Source: Neisseriaceae bacterium
GTDB lineage: Bacteria > Pseudomonadota > Gammaproteobacteria > Burkholderiales > Neisseriaceae
Length of the DNA stretch: 10,064 nucleotides
Reading direction: 5' to 3'
Assembly: GCA_017446355.1 (NCBI GenBank)
Contig: JAFSQZ010000176.1
Location: forward strand, 1-10,064
The notes below the pieces were generated by a model. It had not been told where the DNA came from, did no database searches, and worked only from the letters and a program-made list of their open reading frames with translations. The position numbers and the translations under genes are program-made. Within the stretch, counting starts at the first letter, position 1. Every line of letters begins with the position of its first letter. Below are positions 6,755 through 10,064 of this stretch, in pieces.

Positions 6755-7501
6755 CTAAACTGGGTTATTTTCATCAAAAAATTGATGTGTTAGGGAAAAT
6801 TCTTTGGTCAATTGTTCCCCTAAAGTTTGTATACCAAAACGTTCGGTTGCGTGATGCCCTGCGCTGATAAAGGCAACACCTGTTTCATTGGCTAAATGAT
6901 ACTGTGCTTCGGAAATTTCACCTGTGATAAACGCATCTACACCTGCATCAATCGCTTGTTGAAAAAATGATTGCGCACCACCTGTACACCACGCTATTTT
7001 TTTCAGGCTGCCTGAAAAATTGCCTACAACAATTGGTTTTCTTTGCAACACGGTTTCTAATTGATTGGCTAATAAAGATAATGTTTGTTGTTCAGGCAGC
7101 GTGCCAATATTTAATAGGTTTTGCTCACCGATTTGTTCTATACATTGCCAACCCATTTTTTCAGCAAGTTGTGCGTTATTTCCCCATTTTGGGTGGGCAT
7201 CTAATGGTAAGTGGTAGGCAACTAGGTTAATCTCATTTGCCAATAATTTGGCTATTCTTTGTTTTTTCCAACCTGTGATAACAATTGGTTCGCTTTTCCA
7301 AAATAAACCGTGATGCACCAGTAACATTTGTGCTTTTTGCGCGATGGCAAATTCAATAGCAGCAAGGCTTGCGGTAACCGAAGTGATGATTTTTTCTATT
7401 TGTTTTTCACCTTCCACTTGCAAACCATTGGGTGCGTAATCTTTAAATTGTGCTGCCTGTAAATTTTCTTGGCACCAATTCAGTAAGGTTTCTCGTTGCA
7501 T
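6755..7501 (-). CDS. Nif3-like dinuclear metal-centre protein (YbgI/GTP cyclohydrolase type 2 homologue)
   Basis: A cytoplasmic protein of the Nif3/YbgI family, which binds two metal ions; its cellular role is still uncertain, although databases use the label 'GTP cyclohydrolase 1 type 2 homologue'. The opening (LNWCQENL..DYAPNGLQVEG) is the family N-terminus. The metal ligands are visible: VHHGLFW (His63/His64), LPLDAHPKWGNN (Asp101) and GHHATERFG (His216, Glu220), close to the E. coli YbgI numbering. The start is ATG 7501 or the adjacent ATG 7504 (248 or 249 residues). The open frame reaches further upstream, but that would add 19 non-homologous residues overlapping the preceding gene. A weak AGAAAGA ribosome-binding site precedes it. 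It lies 14-17 nt after the glycosylase-like gene, probably in one operon. A full DUS lies in frame at 7002-7016 (residues SGSL). Confidence 0.88.
   Translation of the reverse strand: MQRETLLNWCQENLQAAQFKDYAPNGLQVEGEKQIEKIITSVTASLAAIEFAIAQKAQMLLVHHGLFWKSEPIVITGWKKQRIAKLLANEINLVAYHLPLDAHPKWGNNAQLAEKMGWQCIEQIGEQNLLNIGTLPEQQTLSLLANQLETVLQRKPIVVGNFSGSLKKIAWCTGGAQSFFQQAIDAGVDAFITGEISEAQYHLANETGVAFISAGHHATERFGIQTLGEQLTKEFSLTHQFFDENNPV
7002..7016. repeat. DNA uptake sequence inside the nif3-family gene
   Basis: Full 15-mer TTCAGGCTGCCTGAA, read on the coding (-) strand as FSGSLK. A decayed relative (TTCAGGCAGCGTG) lies at 7092-7104 in the same gene. Confidence 0.85.
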
Positions 7502-7518
7502 CATAAATTCTTTCTGTT

Positions 7519-8292
7519 TTAGTTGGTTAACAATGCTTGCACTTGTTGTAAAGTTGTCCACGTTGGTCGTTTGAGTGTGGTATCACTTAAAATGCGTTGT
7601 GGGTGCGCAATCACAAAATAACGAATATTGTTGTCCATTTGTTTCACCACATCAATCACATAATCTTGTTCAAAAAAATTGCCTAACAACAATAAAATAG
7701 GCTGTCCCGCAGTTTGATAAAGATTTTGCAGATAAGGCAAGGCTGCCTGAACACGTTCTAAATTCGGATTAGGTTCAAAAAGCAATTCATCGCCTAACCA
7801 CGTTGTGCAATAAACATCTTGTTCTTGCAAATCAATAGCTGCCAACATTTTTTTGAGCAACACACCATCTTCTCCGCTAAACAAACGTCCTGCCAACACG
7901 TCTGCTGGTGATGCACTGACACTCAATACCAAAAGTTTCACGGTATGATTCAGGCTGCCTGAAAGCGTTGTGGTTTGATAAATGGGTGTTTTTTGCTCGG
8001 TTAAAGTTATTGATGTGGTTTCAGGCTGCTTGATATTGTCTGTTTGACGTACAAAACGTCTTAATAATTCTTGATGCGCCATTTGTCCTGCACTCAATTT
8101 TCCTGTTGATACAACATTTTTTGACGCAAATGTTTGCTGTGATATAACTGTTGCACCTTCTCCCACTTCTTTTGGCGTTTCTTTTAACGCTTTACTTTCA
8201 TCTTCAAAACCAGCAATTTTAGCTTCTTGATTAAGCCACATCGCGCCCAAACCCAAAGCTTCATGCAAATACACATAACGCGTGCTTAACAT
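7519..8292 (-). CDS. Divergent uracil-DNA glycosylase superfamily protein
   Basis: A 257-residue protein whose C-terminal half (about 116-255) has the layout of the uracil-DNA glycosylase fold. The beta strand KLLVLSVSASPADVLAGRLFSGEDGVLLKKML aligns with the GEAPG...GxPFVGxxGxLL region of family 4 enzymes, and AHPQRILSDTTLKRPTW (His230) aligns with the HPxxLLxxPxxKRxxW motif. The N-terminal 110 residues (YLHEALGLGAMWL, then a low-complexity polar linker) are not part of that fold. The acidic catalytic motif is degenerate, and the cysteines that bind the Fe-S cluster in family 4 are absent, so catalytic activity is doubtful. It overlaps rimI by 7 nt (ATGTTAA), which fixes the start. It contains two DUS (7740, 7949) and a decayed one near 8019. 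Confidence 0.72.
   Translation of the reverse strand: MLSTRYVYLHEALGLGAMWLNQEAKIAGFEDESKALKETPKEVGEGATVISQQTFASKNVVSTGKLSAGQMAHQELLRRFVRQTDNIKQPETTSITLTEQKTPIYQTTTLSGSLNHTVKLLVLSVSASPADVLAGRLFSGEDGVLLKKMLAAIDLQEQDVYCTTWLGDELLFEPNPNLERVQAALPYLQNLYQTAGQPILLLLGNFFEQDYVIDVVKQMDNNIRYFVIAHPQRILSDTTLKRPTWTTLQQVQALLTN
7740..7751 (+). repeat. DNA uptake sequence, AGGCTGCCTGAA form only
   Basis: AGGCTGCCTGAA on the + strand; the flank (GCA before it) does not complete the palindrome, so orientation is unambiguous. On the coding strand it encodes QAAL in the glycosylase-like gene. Confidence 0.8.
7949..7963. repeat. DNA uptake sequence inside the glycosylase-like gene
   Basis: Full 15-mer TTCAGGCTGCCTGAA, encoding SGSL in the linker of the protein (about residues 111-114) on the - strand. 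Confidence 0.85.
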
Positions 8293-8723
8293 AATTTCTC
8301 CATCAATAAAGCGTCTTCCAATCCTTCATAATAACGCTTACGTATACCACACACTGTAAAACCGTGTCGCTGATAAAATGTTTGCGCAACCAAATTACTT
8401 TGGCGCACTTCCAATAAAATTCGCACAACCTGTTGCTGTGCAGCTGCCTGAAACATCGTATTCAATAATTGTGAACCAATTCCTTGTTGTCGGTATTCAG
8501 GCAGCGTGGCGATAAGATGCAATTCTGTTTCATCTAACACCGTTTGCCAAACAATAAAACCCAATACTTTATTTTTATTTTCAAATACATAAATTTTCGT
8601 ATTTGCGGATTGTAAGGCAGCCTGAAATTGAGATAACTGCCAAGCGTGCGCATTACTTAACGCATCAATCGCCACCAACTGCAACAAATCTTGTTCACTT
8701 GCCAAGCGTATAGAATTACTCAT
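8286..8723 (-). CDS. rimI: Ribosomal protein alanine N-acetyltransferase (GNAT family)
   Basis: RimI acetylates the N-terminal alanine of ribosomal protein S18 with acetyl-CoA. The 145-residue length is typical. The acetyl-CoA pyrophosphate loop is RQQGIG (78-83) after a beta strand ending in IATLPEY. ILLEVRQSN (Glu105) and FYQRHGF (Tyr117) match the catalytic Glu103 and Tyr115 of E. coli RimI, and GIRKRYYEGLEDALLMEK is the usual C-terminal strand pair. The start ATG overlaps the iscX stop by one nucleotide (TAATG), and the gene overlaps the next by 7 nt, so the three are probably translated from one mRNA. A DUS lies at 8615-8626, and shorter cores at 8443-8452 and 8495-8507 also fall in frame. 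Confidence 0.92.
   Translation of the reverse strand: MSNSIRLASEQDLLQLVAIDALSNAHAWQLSQFQAALQSANTKIYVFENKNKVLGFIVWQTVLDETELHLIATLPEYRQQGIGSQLLNTMFQAAAQQQVVRILLEVRQSNLVAQTFYQRHGFTVCGIRKRYYEGLEDALLMEKLC
8615..8626 (+). repeat. DNA uptake sequence, AGGCAGCCTGAA form only
   Basis: AGGCAGCCTGAA on the + strand with non-palindromic flanks (GTA before, ATTG after). It is the only unambiguous copy of this variant in the window; on the - strand it encodes FQAAL of RimI. Confidence 0.75.
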
Positions 8724-8920
8724 TATTCAATTTCGTTTATCCAAGCCTGTTGAATGGCTTCCAAAATCTTTTCATTACAACGATTGGCTTCGTCATCAAA
8801 ATCCACCAAAGCCAACACCAAATCACGCAATTGAGTAAAACGTACGTTTTTTGGGTCAATATTATCACCGTGTGTATCAAACAATTCTTCGGCAATACGT
8901 TGTGTATCAGTCCATTTCAT
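8723..8920 (-). CDS. iscX: Fe-S cluster assembly protein IscX
   Basis: A small acidic protein (65 residues) that binds iron and the cysteine desulfurase IscS and modulates Fe-S cluster assembly in the ISC system. It starts MKWTDTQRIAEELFD and continues DP KNVRFTQLRDLVLALVDFDD and NEKILEAIQQAWINE, matching IscX almost throughout. I chose ATG 8920 over the in-frame ATG 8926 because IscX homologues begin MKWTD, and AGGAAG (8929-8934) is then 8 nt upstream. That ribosome-binding site and the first codons lie inside the 3' end of the upstream reductase gene. The rest of the isc operon is not in this window. Its stop overlaps the rimI start (TAATG). Confidence 0.93.
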   Translation of the reverse strand: MKWTDTQRIAEELFDTHGDNIDPKNVRFTQLRDLVLALVDFDDEANRCNEKILEAIQQAWINEIE

Positions 8921-9527
8921 TTTCATTACTTCCTAAAAAATATATAACTTTGGCTATTTCTTCAGGTTTAGCCATTCTGCATAGAGGTATTTGTTTAGAA
9001 ATAGCTTTAATCTGTTCATGTGTATTATTTTTTATTGTTAGTTCTGTTAGTGTAAAACCAGGACAAACAGTATTGACAAGAATGCCATATTTTGCTAATT
9101 CTATAGCTAATGAGTTTGTAATGCCATGTAAACCATTTTTTGTAGCAGAATACAAAGATCTACCAGCTTTAGATACAACCGCCCAAATAGAACCTATATT
9201 AACAATTCTACCACAACTGTTTTTTTTCAGCCTAGGAATACTACCACGAATCAGATAAATAGGTCCGCGCAAATTTACTGTCAACATTGAATCTATTACT
9301 TCATCAGATGCATGTTCTAGCTCTGTAATCTCATTGATGCCAGCATTATTAATAATTGTATCTAACGGTATATCCTTTGTTTTTTCTATATATTTTTTTA
9401 TGGAATCAATATTTAATAAATCTAATTCATCATGTGAAGGAATTTCTACTTCATAATTATTTTTGATAAATATTTCTGCTGTTGCTTCACCTATTCCTTT
9501 ACTAGCTCCTGTAATTAAGACACGCAT
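8907..9527 (-). CDS. Short-chain dehydrogenase/reductase, C-terminally truncated
   Basis: A classical NAD(P)-binding SDR; numbering here is from the ATG at 9527 (206 residues; an adjacent GTG at 9530 is possible). The Rossmann motif TGASKGIG (6-13), NNAG (60-63), the catalytic Ser in NIGS (113) and Tyr126-x3-Lys130 (YSATK) are all present, as is PG after the active site, so the core looks intact. The substrate is unknown; it resembles 3-oxoacyl-ACP reductase-like SDRs found in surface-polysaccharide clusters. The end is odd. Family members usually continue after FLGSxEN with an ITGQ...VDGG strand, but here the frame runs into iscX and stops at EMD, losing roughly 15-30 residues. The start overlaps the stop of the aldolase gene (TGATG), so the two are co-translated. 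It is AT-rich and free of DUS. Confidence 0.8.
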   Translation of the reverse strand: MRVLITGASKGIGEATAEIFIKNNYEVEIPSHDELDLLNIDSIKKYIEKTKDIPLDTIINNAGINEITELEHASDEVIDSMLTVNLRGPIYLIRGSIPRLKKNSCGRIVNIGSIWAVVSKAGRSLYSATKNGLHGITNSLAIELAKYGILVNTVCPGFTLTELTIKNNTHEQIKAISKQIPLCRMAKPEEIAKVIYFLGSNENEMD

Positions 9528-10063
9528 CACATTACCATCTTTTCTTTTGCTGCTAAAAATCGAGCTTCAAGCATTTTGACACGTTTCTGATCTTCTTGTG
9601 CCATGTCATTATAAAATTCACATTTATTTTGTAAATAAAGCATTTCAAACTCAATGGCACGTATGAGCCCTCTCTTTAATAAATTTTCGTTATCAACAAG
9701 TTTAAATACAATCTTCCGCGTTTCAAATTTATCGACATACTCTTTCATTTTAAGAAGGAAGGGAATTGTATCAAGTGATACTCCTCCACCTACACCAACT
9801 ATGAAATGACTCTGTTTTGCTCTTTTAGCAAAATCATAAACTGTTTCAAACACTACTTCAGAGTCAATATCTTTGCGTTCTAGCCCCATTGATGCAGATA
9901 AATCCACTCTACCAATTGCTATTGTGTTAAGAAAATCTTTCCCTTCAAATAATATTTCATCTAGATTTTCATGACACGTTTTAGTTTCTGTATTAATTAT
10001 CCATTCAATATTATTTATTTTATCTTTATAAACTTTTCTTGCTGCGCCAACAAATTTTTTCAT
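9527..10063 (-). CDS. HpcH/HpaI aldolase (citrate lyase-type), C-terminal part; 5' end probably outside window
   Basis: Visible are 178 residues that match the second half of an HpcH/HpaI-type aldolase, a TIM-barrel family that makes or breaks C-C bonds of 2-oxo acids with a divalent metal. The probable metal ligands are Glu26 (IINTETKT) and Asp54 (AIGRVDLSASMG), followed by a Gly-rich strand (GVGGGVSLD, about 90-98). The family is usually 250 residues or more, and the ATG at 10063 is at the very edge, so this Met is probably internal. The C-terminus (about 135-175) is helical and charged. It overlaps the reductase start (TGATG). With the reductase it may supply a 2-keto sugar acid or similar precursor for surface glycan; that role is inference. 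Confidence 0.65.
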   Translation of the reverse strand: MKKFVGAARKVYKDKINNIEWIINTETKTCHENLDEILFEGKDFLNTIAIGRVDLSASMGLERKDIDSEVVFETVYDFAKRAKQSHFIVGVGGGVSLDTIPFLLKMKEYVDKFETRKIVFKLVDNENLLKRGLIRAIEFEMLYLQNKCEFYNDMAQEDQKRVKMLEARFLAAKEKMVM

Positions 10064-10064
10064 A

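Noticed and set aside
8851..9258. A + strand open frame spanning the iscX/reductase junction
   Set aside because: It is antisense to two recognisable genes, with no homology features and no ribosome-binding site.

Overview
The window looks like a chromosome segment from the family Neisseriaceae (Betaproteobacteria). The main evidence is the recurring 15-mer TTCAGGCWGCCTGAA and its 10-12 bp variants. These are the DNA uptake sequences (DUS) of the AGGCTGCCTGAA / AGGCAGCCTGAA dialects, known from Simonsiella/Alysiella/Kingella-type Neisseriaceae rather than the GCCGTCTGAA of N. meningitidis. The cytochrome bc1 operon, class I fumarase and GC content around 40% in the core genes agree. I cannot name the species from this sequence.

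Layout. Bases 1-1518 (+ strand) hold the 3' end of a gene for a protein with a Gln-rich linker and three zinc ribbons, then a small four-helix membrane protein, then a lipoprotein with an NlpC/P60-like Cys-His domain. A DUS-built hairpin (1545-1580) separates these from everything else, which lies on the - strand. 1597-3120 is a class I [4Fe-4S] fumarase with its own extended -10 promoter. 3174-3729 is non-coding and contains a 137-bp MITE-like element with perfect 16-bp terminal inverted repeats and a 5-bp target duplication. 3769-6526 is the petA-petB-petC operon (Rieske protein, cytochrome b, cytochrome c1), closed by a DUS-pair terminator.

6755-8920 is a tightly packed - strand cluster transcribed in the order iscX, rimI, uracil-DNA-glycosylase-like gene, nif3-family gene, with 1-nt and 7-nt overlaps and a short gap. 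Upstream of it (8907-10064) lie a short-chain dehydrogenase/reductase and the 3' part of an HpcH/HpaI (citrate lyase-type) aldolase. These two are clearly AT-richer, contain no recognisable DUS and look horizontally acquired. The reductase lacks the usual C-terminal segment and stops inside iscX, so an acquired cluster, possibly for surface-sugar biosynthesis, seems to have been joined directly to the core gene iscX.

Functionally the core part is respiratory: fumarase in the TCA cycle and the bc1 complex passing electrons from quinol to cytochrome c. The iscX gene concerns Fe-S cluster assembly. Fumarase and Rieske are Fe-S proteins, so the theme is compatible, but no co-regulation is visible. 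The most unusual items are the truncated reductase/iscX junction, the MITE, the motif-poor glycosylase-like protein, and the multiple uses of DUS as terminators, stop codons and in-frame peptides.
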